44,057 nt of DNA from Saprospiraceae bacterium (GCA_028280415.1 JANQLV010000022.1:1-44057); one strand, 5' to 3'; shown: positions 1 through 9,822, counted from the stretch's first letter. Numbers and translations are program-made. The notes: generated by a model not told the origin, from the letters alone.

Positions 1-75
1 TGAATTTACTTTGTCGCATCTCATCTTTTTTTTGAAAGTTATTAAATTTTAATCTAACTCTCTACTTTTTGATGG
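1..75. other. Non-coding left edge
   Basis: This AT-rich stretch has early stops in all three + frames, including TGA at 70-72 directly before the first open frame. It does not look like the upstream part of the gene that follows, although that gene looks truncated at its N-terminus. It may be a contig end with an assembly error or a real deletion junction. Confidence 0.5.
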
Positions 76-681
76 TTGCGCTTTTCGGGAAGAGGACAAG
101 ACCAGGCATTGGTTGATACATTAAAGACGCATCCTGATTGTAAAATTCGCTACGGTTTATTAAGTCTACAAATCAAAGATCAAGCTATCTCTCCGACATC
201 TAAAGCCAAAATAGATAACGAAACGATTGATAATATAAAATCCTATGCCGATTTTGAAATGATTGAAAGTTATTTCCGAATCGAAAACTACGGTCGCTGT
301 CTTTTCCATGCGCTACAATTACTGGAAATCTACCCGGAAAACAGCTATTTGCGCTCGAAAGTAGGTCTTTCGCTAGTTGCTATTTACGAAGCACAGAAAA
401 ATCACCAACTCAACTCTTATGTAGATCCGATCAAAAATCAACAAGAAGATTATAAAACGGTGTTATTATTTATCCATAATCTTCGTTTAAGTGAAATTAA
501 AAAGATTGCTTATTATTTCCTAAATCGTTCTGCTTCTGAGTTTAATCAAAACGAAGATTATCTATTCGCATATTGGCAAATCACTAAGGCCATGTCATTA
601 CCTGAAAAAGCGGATGAAATAAAGAAAAAATACAGCAAGGTATTCCCTAAAGGAAAATACGCGGATTACTTTTCGGAATAG
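76..681 (+). pseudogene. C-terminal part of a helical protein, possibly an M48-type peptidase with TPR-like tail
   Basis: The open frame encodes about 201 residues and begins right after an in-frame stop, with only a TTG available as a start. Near its beginning it reads LKTHPDC followed by a basic residue and a hydrophobic run. This resembles the 'HPxxxxR' segment that follows the catalytic region in M48 peptidases. The rest is an alpha-helical repeat-like region rich in Tyr and Leu (residues about 50-190). No HExxH zinc motif and no signal peptide are present, so if the family guess is right the catalytic half is missing. The next gene starts about 40 bases downstream, so the two may be co-transcribed. 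Alternatively this is an intact small TPR-like protein of unknown role. The coding frame itself is convincing; the family is a guess. Confidence 0.45.
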
Positions 682-723
682 GTTTTGAAAAACAATCTCA
701 ATAAGTATACATATTCTGTTATT

Positions 724-2343
724 ATGAAAATTAAATTACCCGTAATTCTAATTGTAGTTAACCTCCTTTGTTTATTATCCTTGGATTCGTTGCAAGCTCA
801 GAGCAAGTCTATTGAAGATATTCTTGCCGTCAGACTCCACGATATCGGAGCAATTAAAAACGGAAATACTTTAACTGGGTATTATCTATTTTACGAAATC
901 GATCAAATCGATAAGAAAAGGCGTTCCTATTCTTTACAGATTCTCGACGAGAACCTTGAGCAGGTTGCAAAGAAAAAAATCAGCCAAGCCGCCGATATTG
1001 AGTTAGTTGAGGCTGCTTTCAACGATACCTTAATAATGTTCAAATTTCACGACCCCTTAGAAAAACGATACCTCTTTAAATCCTATGATTTACTGGGGCA
1101 AAAAGCAAAAGGTGGTTCGAGAAAATTTGATAAATCCAAATACTATCCACCGATTGATATGTACGGTGGCAATGGTGAAGGTCATATCGGTTCACTTTAT
1201 GCTGTACCGGGGCAGGGATTTGTCCAATACGCCAGTGTAAAAAATAAAAAATGGGGCTACATTATTGATTTTTTGGGACCAACACGAGAAAGATCCTGGA
1301 AATATCGCTCTAAAAAAGATGAGCAAACACTTTTGTTCGCCAATCATATTTCAGCAAACGAGGATTATCTGTTGACCAATATCTCGGAAGCTAAAAACGG
1401 ATTTGGAAAAGGCATCCATTCTAATGTATTACTTTTAGATGTTAATACCGGAAAGAAAGTCTTTCAAACTAGTTTGGGATCCGAACGACCGACTCAGATA
1501 ATTAATGGATTCATCGACGAAGATAATAATACCGTTACTGTTTTCGGCCTTTATTTCAAAGAGGGAATTAAGTCTTCGATCAAAGCTAAAAGTCGTGGAA
1601 TTTTTTCCGCTACCCTCGATATGAAAGGCAAAATTATTGACCAGTCTTTCATTTCTTGGGAAGAAGATTTTGCGGAATTTTTACCTGTAAATAAAAAAGG
1701 AAAGTTAAAGGGCTCAGAATATATTGCATTCCACGACTTCATCAAATCAAGTGATGGTAAGACGCTTATTGTTGGTGAAAAATATGGTAAAAAAGCCGAT
1801 GCAGGTGGAATTGCAGCGAACCTCATTGGAGGTGCATTATTTGGTGCTTCGGGAGGATTCGCTACCGCCCAGGGACGTATGACCAAGTTTGTTGTTGACG
1901 ATCTAGTGATCATGAAACTAGATACAGATAAAAAATTAGAATCAGTTGATATCATTGAGAAAACCCCTACCGATCTTGGCCTGCCCGGTGGTGCAATGAG
2001 CCCGCAGGTTTTAGCCTATTTTGCTCGATTGTACGGTGGTTTCGATTATTCCTTTACCCAACAAAATGATGATCAATCCATCATTTCATTTGTATACCTT
2101 GATGAAGTTAAAAAGAAGAAAGAAGCAAACACATTTAATCTGGCATCTGTTAATTATCTGGATGGCGAATTTAATACTGATCAATTAGAATTGAGTGGTA
2201 AATCTTCTTTTGTAAAAGTATTACCTGCAGTTCCTGGCTACATTGCAGTTTTTGAAATCGAACAAATTGAAAAGAAAGAAAAAGGAAAGCGGAAAAAGAC
2301 CTATAATACATTAAATTACCGACTCGAGAAGATAAACTACTAA
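724..2343 (+). CDS. Secreted protein of unknown function
   Basis: The product is about 539 residues. I take the ATG at 724 rather than the in-frame TTG at 685, because a clear signal peptide starts there: MKIK, then a hydrophobic run, ending LQAQ near residue 26. The mature part is predicted to be beta-rich, with repeated stretches of the type 'xxYxLFDxxxK' such as SYSLQILDENLEQVAKKK. This could be a propeller- or beta-sandwich-like fold. A Gly/Ala-rich hydrophobic insert near residues 365-385 (GGIAANLIGGALFGASGG) is unusual for an otherwise soluble protein and could touch a membrane. There is no T9SS sorting domain at the C-terminus, so periplasmic location is likely. I do not recognise the family. 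A strong hairpin terminator follows at 2402-2440. Confidence 0.8.
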   Translation: MKIKLPVILIVVNLLCLLSLDSLQAQSKSIEDILAVRLHDIGAIKNGNTLTGYYLFYEIDQIDKKRRSYSLQILDENLEQVAKKKISQAADIELVEAAFNDTLIMFKFHDPLEKRYLFKSYDLLGQKAKGGSRKFDKSKYYPPIDMYGGNGEGHIGSLYAVPGQGFVQYASVKNKKWGYIIDFLGPTRERSWKYRSKKDEQTLLFANHISANEDYLLTNISEAKNGFGKGIHSNVLLLDVNTGKKVFQTSLGSERPTQIINGFIDEDNNTVTVFGLYFKEGIKSSIKAKSRGIFSATLDMKGKIIDQSFISWEEDFAEFLPVNKKGKLKGSEYIAFHDFIKSSDGKTLIVGEKYGKKADAGGIAANLIGGALFGASGGFATAQGRMTKFVVDDLVIMKLDTDKKLESVDIIEKTPTDLGLPGGAMSPQVLAYFARLYGGFDYSFTQQNDDQSIISFVYLDEVKKKKEANTFNLASVNYLDGEFNTDQLELSGKSSFVKVLPAVPGYIAVFEIEQIEKKEKGKRKKTYNTLNYRLEKINY

Positions 2344-2401
2344 ACGGGCGTTAAATATCTATTTCGTAGGGATTTCACCTCTTCTTTATGAATAGACAAC
2401 T

Positions 2402-2440
2402 AAAAGCTGCTGCGAGCTATAGTGATTCGCAGCAGCTTTT
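2402..2440 (+). terminator. Perfect hairpin terminator
   Basis: The arms AAAAGCTGCTGCGA (2402-2415) and TCGCAGCAGCTTTT (2427-2440) are perfect 14-base complements around an 11-base loop. The stem ends in TTTT and is followed by AATTAAAT. It ends the transcript of the secreted-protein gene. It also lies inside the longest reading frame of the following Nudix gene, which argues that the Nudix gene starts further downstream, at 2514. Confidence 0.8.
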
Positions 2441-2513
2441 AATTAAATATCTGTCAAAAAGAAATAAGGGATTTCATAAAACAAAAACACGTAAACGAGA
2501 CTTATTTGTAGTA

Positions 2514-3140
2514 ATGATCAATCAATTAAAACAGCAACTAAATAAACCTCTTCCCGGGCGATCGGCTCAGTACAAAATGGCACATGCCGTCAGACTGAAC
2601 TATCCTCCGCCTCCAGCTAATGCCCGCATTGCCTGTACCCTTACCTTGCTCTATCCCAAAGCCAAAAGCTGGCATCTGCTACTCATCCAGCGGATGTCTA
2701 CTAATAACCCAAACGATCGCCACAGTGGCCAGATCAGCTTTCCAGGTGGAAGAATTGAACAGGTCGATCAAACCCTCGCCGCCACCGCACTCCGGGAAAC
2801 AAACGAAGAAGTCGGCGTTAAATCAGAAGATATTGAGCTTCTCGGAAAACTTACGGAGTTATATATCCCCGTGAGCAATTTCCTGGTCCATCCTTTTGTT
2901 GGAAAAATCGATTATGCACCACAATTTATTCCCCAACCCAGCGAAGTGAAATCTATTATTGAAACGCCACTTGAACTACTGCGCCAGCCCCAAACGATCA
3001 AAAAGAAAGACCTTAAAGTATCCGATACAATAACTTTGAAAGGAGTTCCTTATTATGATGTCCAGGGACATGTCGTCTGGGGTGCTACGGCGATGATGTT
3101 AAGTGAATTCCTCGACATTTTGGCACAAAGCAGCACCTAA
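2514..3140 (+). CDS. Nudix hydrolase, CoA pyrophosphatase type
   Basis: The product is about 208 residues and is predicted to cleave CoA or acyl-CoA to phosphopantetheine and 3',5'-ADP in the cytoplasm. The Nudix box reads GGRIEQVDQTLAATALRETN followed by EEVGV. It matches the CoA-type pattern, in which a spacing of GG..E..D precedes TALRE..EE.G. Upstream, SGQISFPGGR is the usual entry into this box. An ATG at 2388 would add 42 residues, but those codons contain a perfect terminator hairpin. The ATG at 2514 (MINQLKQQL) gives a normal family length and N-terminus. The gene lies 81 bases before icmF, an acyl-CoA enzyme, so a role in CoA housekeeping fits, but this is inference. Confidence 0.88.
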   Translation: MINQLKQQLNKPLPGRSAQYKMAHAVRLNYPPPPANARIACTLTLLYPKAKSWHLLLIQRMSTNNPNDRHSGQISFPGGRIEQVDQTLAATALRETNEEVGVKSEDIELLGKLTELYIPVSNFLVHPFVGKIDYAPQFIPQPSEVKSIIETPLELLRQPQTIKKKDLKVSDTITLKGVPYYDVQGHVVWGATAMMLSEFLDILAQSST

Positions 3141-3157
3141 AGCTAGACTAAAATTCG

Positions 3158-3165
3158 TAATTTTG
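3158..3165 (+). promoter_or_regulatory. Possible -7 box before icmF
   Basis: TAATTTTG matches the Bacteroidota -7 consensus TAnnTTTG exactly and would give a 5' leader of about 50 bases for icmF. I find no TTG at the usual distance upstream, so the match is only half of a promoter. Confidence 0.35.
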
Positions 3166-3221
3166 CGCTGTGGACAAGCAGCCCAAAGCTCTTTATAACC
3201 AATAGAATCAATTAAGCGCTA

Positions 3222-6200
3222 ATGGAAAAAATAGCACCCTACCAACCTAAAAATAAAGTCAGAATCGTTACAGCGGCTTCTCTTTTTGATGGTCACGATG
3301 CCGCTATCAATATCATGCGCCGAATTATGCAAAGTTCCGGTGCAGAAATTATCCATCTCGGTCATAACCGATCTGTTCAGGAGATAGTCAATTGTGCCAT
3401 TCAGGAAGATGTACAAGGTATCGCTGTGACTTCCTACCAGGGTGGGCATAATGAGTTTTTCAAATATATGTATGATTTACTCCAGGAGCGCGGGGCTGGC
3501 CATATTAAAATCTTCGGTGGCGGCGGTGGTACAATACTGCCTTCGGAAATCGAAGATTTACACGCACACGGAATTGCAAAAATATATTCTCCGGATGATG
3601 GCCGGGAAATGGGATTGCAAGGCATGATTAATGATGTAATCAGGCAATGCGATTTCCCTATTGGAATGAGTGTTAACGGGGAAATCAAGGCCATTTCCAA
3701 ACGCGATCCCAAATCTATCGCCCGTTTAATCACCGCTGTAGAAAATTTCCCGGATTCGAATAAACAATGGCTCGATGAGCTTCGGCAGGAAATTGCCGCT
3801 AAGAATATTCCTGTACTGGGTATTACCGGAACCGGAGGATCGGGAAAATCCAGTTTGGTAGATGAACTGGTGAGAAGATATCTTTTAGACTTCGAAGACA
3901 AAACTATCGCCATTATTTCCGTTGATCCTTCCAAGCGAAAAACCGGTGGCGCACTGCTTGGAGATCGTATTCGCATGAATGCTATCAACAAGGATCGCGT
4001 ATATATGAGATCATTAGCGACCAGACAATCCAATCTGGCACTTTCCAAGCATGTACAAGCTGCAGTAGATATTTTGAAGGCCTCCGAGTTTGATTTGATC
4101 GTTTTGGAAACTTCCGGAATTGGCCAGTCCGATACTGAAATTATTGATCATTCTGACGTTTCGCTTTATGTAATGACGCCGGAATACGGTGCGGCTACCC
4201 AACTGGAAAAAATCGATATGCTGGATTTTGCGGATATCATCGCTATCAATAAATTTGATAAACGCGGAGCTCAGGATGCCCTGCGGGATGTCAAAAAACA
4301 ATATCAGCGCAATCATCAACTATGGGATACCCCAACGGAGGAAATGCCGGTTTACGGAACTATTGCCTCTCAATTCAACGATCCAGGCACGAATATGCTT
4401 TATCGAAAGCTCATGCATGCTATCGAAGTAAAAACCCAGGCAAATCTCAAATCTGATTTGCAACTCAGTAGCGGAGAAAGCGAAAAGATTTTCATTATTC
4501 CTCCAAATCGTACGAGGTATTTATCCGAAATATCGGAAAACAACCGTCATTATGATCGATGGGTAGATACGCAATGTGAAATTGCCCGTAAACTTTTTGG
4601 CTTAAAACAATCTATCGAAGCTGTTCAAAAACAAGAAAATCTGGAAGAGAGAGACACGGTTCTCAAAGGGCTCGAAAAGGCCTATGATGAACTTGTTTTG
4701 GATTTAGATGGTCAATGCAAGCGCATTCTTGATAACTGGGAAGAAAAGAAAGCCAGTTATTATGGCGATGAGTTTATCTACAAAGTAAGAGATCGGGAAA
4801 TCAGAGTTCCTACTTTTACCACCTCGCTTTCGCATTCCAGAATCCAGCGCGTATCCCTGCCAAAGTTTAAAGACTGGGGAGAAATTTTGCGCTGGGTATT
4901 GCAGGAAAATGTCCCCGGAGAATTTCCCTTTACCGCAGGCGTTTTCCCGTTCAAAAGAAAAGGAGAAGACCCTACCCGGATGTTTGCCGGAGAAGGAGGT
5001 CCGGAAAGAACCAACCGAAGATTCCACTATCTTTCTCAGGATATGCCGGCCAATCGACTTTCTACCGCATTTGATTCAGTAACCCTCTATGGTGAGGACC
5101 CCGATTATCGCCCTGATATTTATGGTAAAGTTGGCAATTCAGGGGTTAGTGTTTGTTGCCTTGATGATGCTAAAAAGCTATACTCGGGCTTTGACCTTTG
5201 TGATCCGAAGACTTCCGTTTCAATGACTATCAATGGTCCGGCTGCGACGATTTGTGCCTTCTTTATGAATGCCGCAATTGATCAACAATGTGAGCGATAT
5301 ATCCGTGAGCACGGACTTGAAGACAAAGTCGATAGTAAGCTTAAGGAACTCTACGATGATCGCGGGCTGGAAAGGCCGAAGTACAACGGGGAAATCCCGG
5401 AAGGTAATGATGGCCTTGGTTTGATGCTGCTCGGTATTACCGGTGATCAGGTACTCGAGCCCGAAGTATACCAACAACTAAAAGCAAAAGCACTATCCGC
5501 AGTCCGAGGCACCGTTCAAGCCGATATTTTAAAAGAAGATCAAGCTCAGAACACTTGTATTTTTTCTACTGAGTTTTCACTCAAATTGATGGGAGATGTT
5601 CAGCAGTATTTCATCGATCATAATGTCCGAAACTTTTACTCGGTTTCCATCTCCGGTTATCACATTGCAGAGGCGGGTGCAAATCCAATCTCTCAGTTGG
5701 CCTTTACCTTGGCCAATGGGTTTACTTTTGTGGAGTACTATGTTTCCAGAGGGATGGATGTAAACAAGTTTGCCCCAAACCTTTCCTTCTTTTTCTCTAA
5801 TGGGGTTGATCCGGAATATGCTGTAATCGGACGAGTAGCCAGACGAATCTGGGCAAAAGCTTTGAAACTGAAATACAAAGCCAATGACCGTTCCCAAAAG
5901 CTCAAATATCATATTCAGACTTCGGGACGTTCGCTGCATGCCCAGGAAATATCCTTTAATGATATCCGCACTACTTTGCAGGCTTTATATGCGATCTATG
6001 ACAATTGTAATTCTTTGCATACCAATGCTTATGATGAGGCTATTACTACCCCTACTGAAGAAAGCGTCCGCCGCGCTGTAGCCATTCAGATGATCATCAA
6101 CCATGAATTGGGTCTGGCAAAAAATGAAAATCCAATGCAGGGTTCTTTCATCATTGAAGAATTAACAGATTTAGTTGAAGAGGCGGTATTATTCGAGTTT

Positions 6201-6605
6201 GATCGAATCACTGAACGAGGGGGCGTTCTGGGAGCAATGGAAACCATGTATCAACGCGGAAAAATCCAGGATGAAAGTTTACATTACGAGACCCTTAAGC
6301 ATACCGGGGAACTTCCGATTATTGGTGTAAATACTTTTTTATCGAAAGATGGTTCTCCGACTATTGTTCCTCAGGAAGTCATCCGTGCTACCAAAGATGA
6401 AAAAGAAGATCAGATTCGAACATTAGAGAGCCTTAAAAAAAGTAGTGAGGAAAAGGCTTCCAGATTACTTCGAAGCTTGCAAGCAGCATCCGTTAATAAT
6501 GAGAATATTTTCAATCAATTAATGGAAGTTGCTAAATTCTGTTCACTTGGACAGATCACGAATGCACTTTTTGAAGTAGGCGGTCAGTATAGACGGAATA
6601 TGTAA
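3222..6605 (+). CDS. icmF: Fused isobutyryl-CoA mutase
   Basis: This 1127-residue cytoplasmic enzyme interconverts isobutyryl-CoA and n-butyryl-CoA using adenosylcobalamin. It carries its own G-protein chaperone. The domains run in the order known for IcmF. First is an N-terminal B12-binding domain with DGHD at 23-26, where His25 is the expected cobalt ligand. Next is a MeaB-like GTPase with P-loop GTGGSGKSS (203-211) and NKFD (343-346). Last is a large mutase barrel from about 540 to the end. In the active-site loop, where methylmalonyl-CoA mutase has Tyr (PYTRGPYP), this protein has PFTAGVFP with Phe575. That is the substitution typical of isobutyryl-type rather than methylmalonyl-type mutases. 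The start ATG gives a normal N-terminus. It is a single gene with its own gaps on both sides. Confidence 0.96.
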   Translation: MEKIAPYQPKNKVRIVTAASLFDGHDAAINIMRRIMQSSGAEIIHLGHNRSVQEIVNCAIQEDVQGIAVTSYQGGHNEFFKYMYDLLQERGAGHIKIFGGGGGTILPSEIEDLHAHGIAKIYSPDDGREMGLQGMINDVIRQCDFPIGMSVNGEIKAISKRDPKSIARLITAVENFPDSNKQWLDELRQEIAAKNIPVLGITGTGGSGKSSLVDELVRRYLLDFEDKTIAIISVDPSKRKTGGALLGDRIRMNAINKDRVYMRSLATRQSNLALSKHVQAAVDILKASEFDLIVLETSGIGQSDTEIIDHSDVSLYVMTPEYGAATQLEKIDMLDFADIIAINKFDKRGAQDALRDVKKQYQRNHQLWDTPTEEMPVYGTIASQFNDPGTNMLYRKLMHAIEVKTQANLKSDLQLSSGESEKIFIIPPNRTRYLSEISENNRHYDRWVDTQCEIARKLFGLKQSIEAVQKQENLEERDTVLKGLEKAYDELVLDLDGQCKRILDNWEEKKASYYGDEFIYKVRDREIRVPTFTTSLSHSRIQRVSLPKFKDWGEILRWVLQENVPGEFPFTAGVFPFKRKGEDPTRMFAGEGGPERTNRRFHYLSQDMPANRLSTAFDSVTLYGEDPDYRPDIYGKVGNSGVSVCCLDDAKKLYSGFDLCDPKTSVSMTINGPAATICAFFMNAAIDQQCERYIREHGLEDKVDSKLKELYDDRGLERPKYNGEIPEGNDGLGLMLLGITGDQVLEPEVYQQLKAKALSAVRGTVQADILKEDQAQNTCIFSTEFSLKLMGDVQQYFIDHNVRNFYSVSISGYHIAEAGANPISQLAFTLANGFTFVEYYVSRGMDVNKFAPNLSFFFSNGVDPEYAVIGRVARRIWAKALKLKYKANDRSQKLKYHIQTSGRSLHAQEISFNDIRTTLQALYAIYDNCNSLHTNAYDEAITTPTEESVRRAVAIQMIINHELGLAKNENPMQGSFIIEELTDLVEEAVLFEFDRITERGGVLGAMETMYQRGKIQDESLHYETLKHTGELPIIGVNTFLSKDGSPTIVPQEVIRATKDEKEDQIRTLESLKKSSEEKASRLLRSLQAASVNNENIFNQLMEVAKFCSLGQITNALFEVGGQYRRNM

Positions 6606-6782
6606 AACATACGAGCAATTTGTAATTTATATTCTACGCATCTCCAGGAATTAAGATAAGCTTTTATCTTTATGGAAACCGGGGCAACCCAAACAATATG
6701 TTTTTGACTCACTGGAAAAGATCCAGCTGGCAAGCTGAATACCTATTGTAGCCAATGTCTGTTAAATTTAAAATAAAGAACC
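6606..6782 (+). promoter_or_regulatory. Leader region with alternative hairpins
   Basis: This 177-base gap separates icmF from the next gene. Three small stems are visible. AAGATAA/TTATCTT lies at 6653-6670 with a four-base loop. CTGGA/TCCAG lies at 6712-6726. CAGCT/AGCTG lies at 6724-6737. The last two share bases and exclude each other. The stretch 6674-6690 is the only GC-rich part. I could not match it to a known riboswitch family. Confidence 0.3.
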
Positions 6783-8000
6783 ATGATTCGCAGCTTTTTA
6801 TTTTTAATGATTATAAGTCTTTTTGCATCCTGTGATCAGTCAAATCCGGGGAATAGCGAAGTTGCAGCTGTTAACACAAATGCGAACAAAAAGAAAAAAG
6901 AAGTAGAGAAGAAAGGGATAGCCAATCCTCCAGACAGGAAAGGAGAAGGGGAAGACGGGCCAAAAATCCAGTTGGATAAGATCGCGCTTCCGGATGGTTT
7001 CAAGATCGAAATCTTTGCCGAAAAGATAAAAAACGCACGTTCGATGTGTCTAAGTCCCAATGGTACTTTATTCGTCGGTTCAATGCGAAAAGGCAATGTC
7101 TACGCACTGAAAGATACGGATGGAGATCACAAAGCAGATCAGACATATATTCTGGATAAGGGGCTTCACATGCCCAATGGTGTTGCTTTCAAAGATGGAG
7201 ATTTATATGTAGCCGAAGTAAACAGGATTCTGAAGTACAGCGATATTGAAAATAAGCTGGATAATCCCGGAGAACCAACAGTAATTTATGATAAGTATCC
7301 AACAGAAACCCATCACGGATGGAAATATATTGCTTTTGGGCCAGATGATAAACTGTATGTGCCGGTAGGTGCGCCTTGTAACATCTGTAAATCTGATGAA
7401 ATCTATGCAACGATTACACGTCTTAATCCCGATGGGAGCAATATGGAAATCGTGCAAAAAGGAGTCAGGAATACGGTAGGCTTCACCTGGCATCCGGATA
7501 GTAAAGAACTGTGGTTTACCGATAATGGTCGAGACTGGATGGGAGATGATTTACCCGCTTGCGAACTCAATCACGCGCCCAAAGACGGTATGCACTTTGG
7601 TTACCCTTATTGTCATCAGGGAGATGTCTCTGATCCGGAGTTCAATAACAAACCCTGTTCTGACTTTACGCCGCCAGCACAGAAACTAGGCGCTCATGTC
7701 GCTCCGCTTGGCCTGGAGTTTTATACCGGCAACCAGTTTCCGGAACAATATAAAAAGCAACTCTTTATAGCAGAGCATGGTTCCTGGAATCGCAGCAAGA
7801 AAAGTGGTTATCAAATCTCATTGGTAACAGTGGAAAACAACAAAGCTGTTAAATACGAAGCTTTTGCCGAAGGTTGGTTGAATAAAGAAAACGATTCAGT
7901 CTGGGGAAGACCGGTAGATATAGAGTGGATGCCCGATGGTTCGATGCTCGTTTCTGATGATTATGCGAATGTAATATATCGAATCAGTTATAATAAATGA
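6783..8000 (+). CDS. Lipoprotein with sugar-dehydrogenase-like beta-propeller
   Basis: The product is about 405 residues. The N-terminus is a lipoprotein signal with lipobox LFASC, placing Cys17 as the lipidated residue. A Lys/Glu-rich linker (about 30-60) follows. The remainder resembles the glucose/sorbosone dehydrogenase propeller family: LPDGFKIEIFA, an NxxGF-type segment (VRNTVGFTWHP), a FTDNGRDWMGDDLPACELN segment, and AEHGSWNRSKKSGY near the end. Members of this family often use PQQ, and some are cytochrome-linked. I see no haem motif here. Two nearby cysteines (APCNICKSD) could form a disulfide or bind metal. The substrate is unknown. The stop overlaps the start of the following acetyltransferase by four bases (ATGA), so the two are translationally coupled. 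Confidence 0.85.
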   Translation: MIRSFLFLMIISLFASCDQSNPGNSEVAAVNTNANKKKKEVEKKGIANPPDRKGEGEDGPKIQLDKIALPDGFKIEIFAEKIKNARSMCLSPNGTLFVGSMRKGNVYALKDTDGDHKADQTYILDKGLHMPNGVAFKDGDLYVAEVNRILKYSDIENKLDNPGEPTVIYDKYPTETHHGWKYIAFGPDDKLYVPVGAPCNICKSDEIYATITRLNPDGSNMEIVQKGVRNTVGFTWHPDSKELWFTDNGRDWMGDDLPACELNHAPKDGMHFGYPYCHQGDVSDPEFNNKPCSDFTPPAQKLGAHVAPLGLEFYTGNQFPEQYKKQLFIAEHGSWNRSKKSGYQISLVTVENNKAVKYEAFAEGWLNKENDSVWGRPVDIEWMPDGSMLVSDDYANVIYRISYNK

Positions 8001-8842
8001 GCCAGGTTAGACAATACGCAAGTATCCCGGATTTTTTCCGGGATAATTTGTCCTTTCTGGAACAAAACGAGGCCGCCAATAATCTAACTATCGGTATTCC
8101 TAAAATGCTTCTGGAAAATGCTGATGATCAGATAAAAGTCAATTTGTTCAGTATTTTTACAAAAGAAGAACCGGATTTTTGTTTGGTACAGACCGTCCCC
8201 AGAAATTTTCTGATTTCTGGTAAAAAGGAATTTGCAGGGGAAGGACTGGACTTATTGATTAAAAAATTAATTGAAAACAAAGTCCCCTCGACGGGAATAA
8301 TCGGCCCTAAGGAATTAGCGAAGAATTTTGCGGAGCTCTGGAAGCAGCAAAGTGGTCAGAGTTATAAGACGACCTTTCGACAATGGGTATACCAGTTGGA
8401 TAGAGTCAATAATATCAAATTATCTTCCGGTTTTATGCGATCGGTTCAACGCTTTGATTTTAGCTTAATCGAACGATGGGCTATTGATTTTTCAGAAATG
8501 TTTATGAATGGAATGACTTCTGAACAAGCCTGGAAATTTGCTGAGTCTAAAATCAGGGATCAGACTTTATTCTTATGGGAAGACCAGGGGCAAGCCGTTT
8601 CAATGGCAGCCGTTTCTCGTCCCAGTCGAAACGGGATTACCATTAATTACGTGTATACTCCGGTGGAATTCAGAGGCCGTGGTTATGCCAGTAGCTGCGT
8701 AAGTCAATTGAGCAGGCTCATGTTAGAAAAATACAAATTCTGCGCCTTGTTCACCGATGCAGATAATCCGACTTCGAATAAAATTTACAAAAATATTGGC
8801 TACTATCCGCTCGAAGAGTTTCGGGAACTTACATTTCTTTGA
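7997..8842 (+). CDS. GNAT-family N-acetyltransferase
   Basis: The product is 281 residues and predicted cytoplasmic. The C-terminal half (about 150-281) has the GNAT fold. It shows beta strands with NYVYTPVEFRGRGYASSCV, in which RGRGYA is the acetyl-CoA pyrophosphate-binding loop, and then the typical LFTDADNPTSNKIYKNIGY ending. The N-terminal half is a separate domain of the kind found in two-domain GNAT proteins. The substrate cannot be read from the sequence. It starts inside the stop of the propeller lipoprotein gene (ATGA), so co-expression is likely, but a functional link is unproven. The 3' end overlaps the convergent msrB by 14 bases. Confidence 0.88.
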   Translation: MSQVRQYASIPDFFRDNLSFLEQNEAANNLTIGIPKMLLENADDQIKVNLFSIFTKEEPDFCLVQTVPRNFLISGKKEFAGEGLDLLIKKLIENKVPSTGIIGPKELAKNFAELWKQQSGQSYKTTFRQWVYQLDRVNNIKLSSGFMRSVQRFDFSLIERWAIDFSEMFMNGMTSEQAWKFAESKIRDQTLFLWEDQGQAVSMAAVSRPSRNGITINYVYTPVEFRGRGYASSCVSQLSRLMLEKYKFCALFTDADNPTSNKIYKNIGYYPLEEFRELTFL

Positions 8843-9281
8843 TTTTCTTCAAGGCCAGGGCATTGATGCAATAGCGTAGTCCACTCGGTGGAGGTCCATC
8901 CTGAAAGACATGTCCAAGATGAGCATCACAGGTATTGCAAATTGTTTCGATGCGATACATACCAAAGCCTTTGTCTTTATGATATGCAATGGCATTATTT
9001 ATAATAGGTTGTGTAAACGAGGGCCAGCCTGTACCGCTTTGAAATTTTTCCTCACTATCGAAAAGCAAAGTATCACAGCAAATGCAAGCATATTTTCCCG
9101 GTTCAAATAAACTGCACATTTCAGAGCTATGCGCTCGCTCCGTGCCTTTCAAACGCGTTATTCGAAATTGCTCGGGGCTAAGCTGAGCTTTCCACTCCGC
9201 TTCACTTTTCTCTACTCTTCTATCCGGCTTCGGATTGCCATTATTAGCAAATTTGAGTATATCAATCCATTGTAAGGCCAT
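8829..9281 (-). CDS. msrB: Peptide-methionine (R)-S-oxide reductase
   Basis: This 150-residue enzyme repairs methionine-R-sulfoxide in proteins. All family landmarks are present. The zinc cysteines are the CxxC pairs 66/69 and 115/118. The GTGWPSF signature is at about 83-89, and the catalytic Cys138 lies in RYCIN. Cys56 sits where two-cysteine MsrBs carry the resolving residue after the KGTE motif. No signal peptide is visible, so it should act in the cytoplasm. It is the last gene of a four-gene operon, 14 bases after the redoxin gene, and this fits a shared role in oxidative-damage repair. Confidence 0.96.
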   Translation of the reverse strand: MALQWIDILKFANNGNPKPDRRVEKSEAEWKAQLSPEQFRITRLKGTERAHSSEMCSLFEPGKYACICCDTLLFDSEEKFQSGTGWPSFTQPIINNAIAYHKDKGFGMYRIETICNTCDAHLGHVFQDGPPPSGLRYCINALALKKIKEM

Positions 9282-9295
9282 GGCTTTTGTTTTCG

Positions 9296-9802
9296 TTATT
9301 TATTATTCACTTTTTGAGTATCGAAAAATAATTCCTCCATTTTCAAATCCAATCGCAGTAAGGCATTATTCGGATCAGAGCCAAAAATGGAATACTCGAC
9401 GAGTCCTTTTTCGTTTACTAAAATCCAGTGTGGCGTGCCTCCGGCTCCATAGTTTAAAAATGTCGTATCGTAATTTTTATCTTTATAAAATGGAAATCGA
9501 ATGTAGTAGGCTTCCCGGGCCTTCTCAAATTTCTCCTGCTTAAAATCTATTCCTTCAAAATCCGTATGAATACCTACCACATTAATCAAATCTCCTTTTT
9601 CGTATACAAGTCGATTAGCATAAGGAATGGCTCTGCCCAAACAACCGGGACAACCTAAACTAAAAATCAGGATCAATAAAGGCTTCCCTAAATAGTTTTC
9701 AACCGAAGGAGAAGCTTCTCCGAATATTGACTCTATAGACCATTCGGGAAGTGGTTGCCCAAGACTGATCTGATTCAAGTTTAATCTGTTATTTTTTAAC
9801 AT
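9296..9802 (-). CDS. Thioredoxin-fold redoxin with CPGC motif
   Basis: The product is 168 residues, with an AhpC/TlpA-like thioredoxin fold. A strand LLILIFSLGCPGCLGR carries the redox pair CPGC in the usual position, followed by a helix, a cis-Pro segment GAGGTPHWILV, and a final strand. No signal peptide or membrane anchor is present, so it appears cytoplasmic, unlike most TlpA/ResA proteins. It could be a peroxiredoxin-like reductase or the electron donor for a neighbour. It lies 20 bases after egtD and 14 before msrB, clearly within one operon. Donating electrons to MsrB is a reasonable guess; no direct evidence supports it. Confidence 0.85.
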   Translation of the reverse strand: MLKNNRLNLNQISLGQPLPEWSIESIFGEASPSVENYLGKPLLILIFSLGCPGCLGRAIPYANRLVYEKGDLINVVGIHTDFEGIDFKQEKFEKAREAYYIRFPFYKDKNYDTTFLNYGAGGTPHWILVNEKGLVEYSIFGSDPNNALLRLDLKMEELFFDTQKVNNK

Positions 9803-9822
9803 AAAAAGCTTTTCAGAAATAA

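Noticed and set aside
2388-2513. N-terminal extension of the Nudix hydrolase from the ATG at 2388
   Set aside because: These 42 codons contain a perfect 14-bp terminator hairpin, and the peptide has no family character. The ATG at 2514 gives the normal N-terminus.
6606-6782. Cobalamin or SAM riboswitch
   Set aside because: GGAAACCGG and CTCACTGG recall parts of the cobalamin core, but the B12 box, the order of elements and the stem pairing are missing. The SAM pattern does not fit either.
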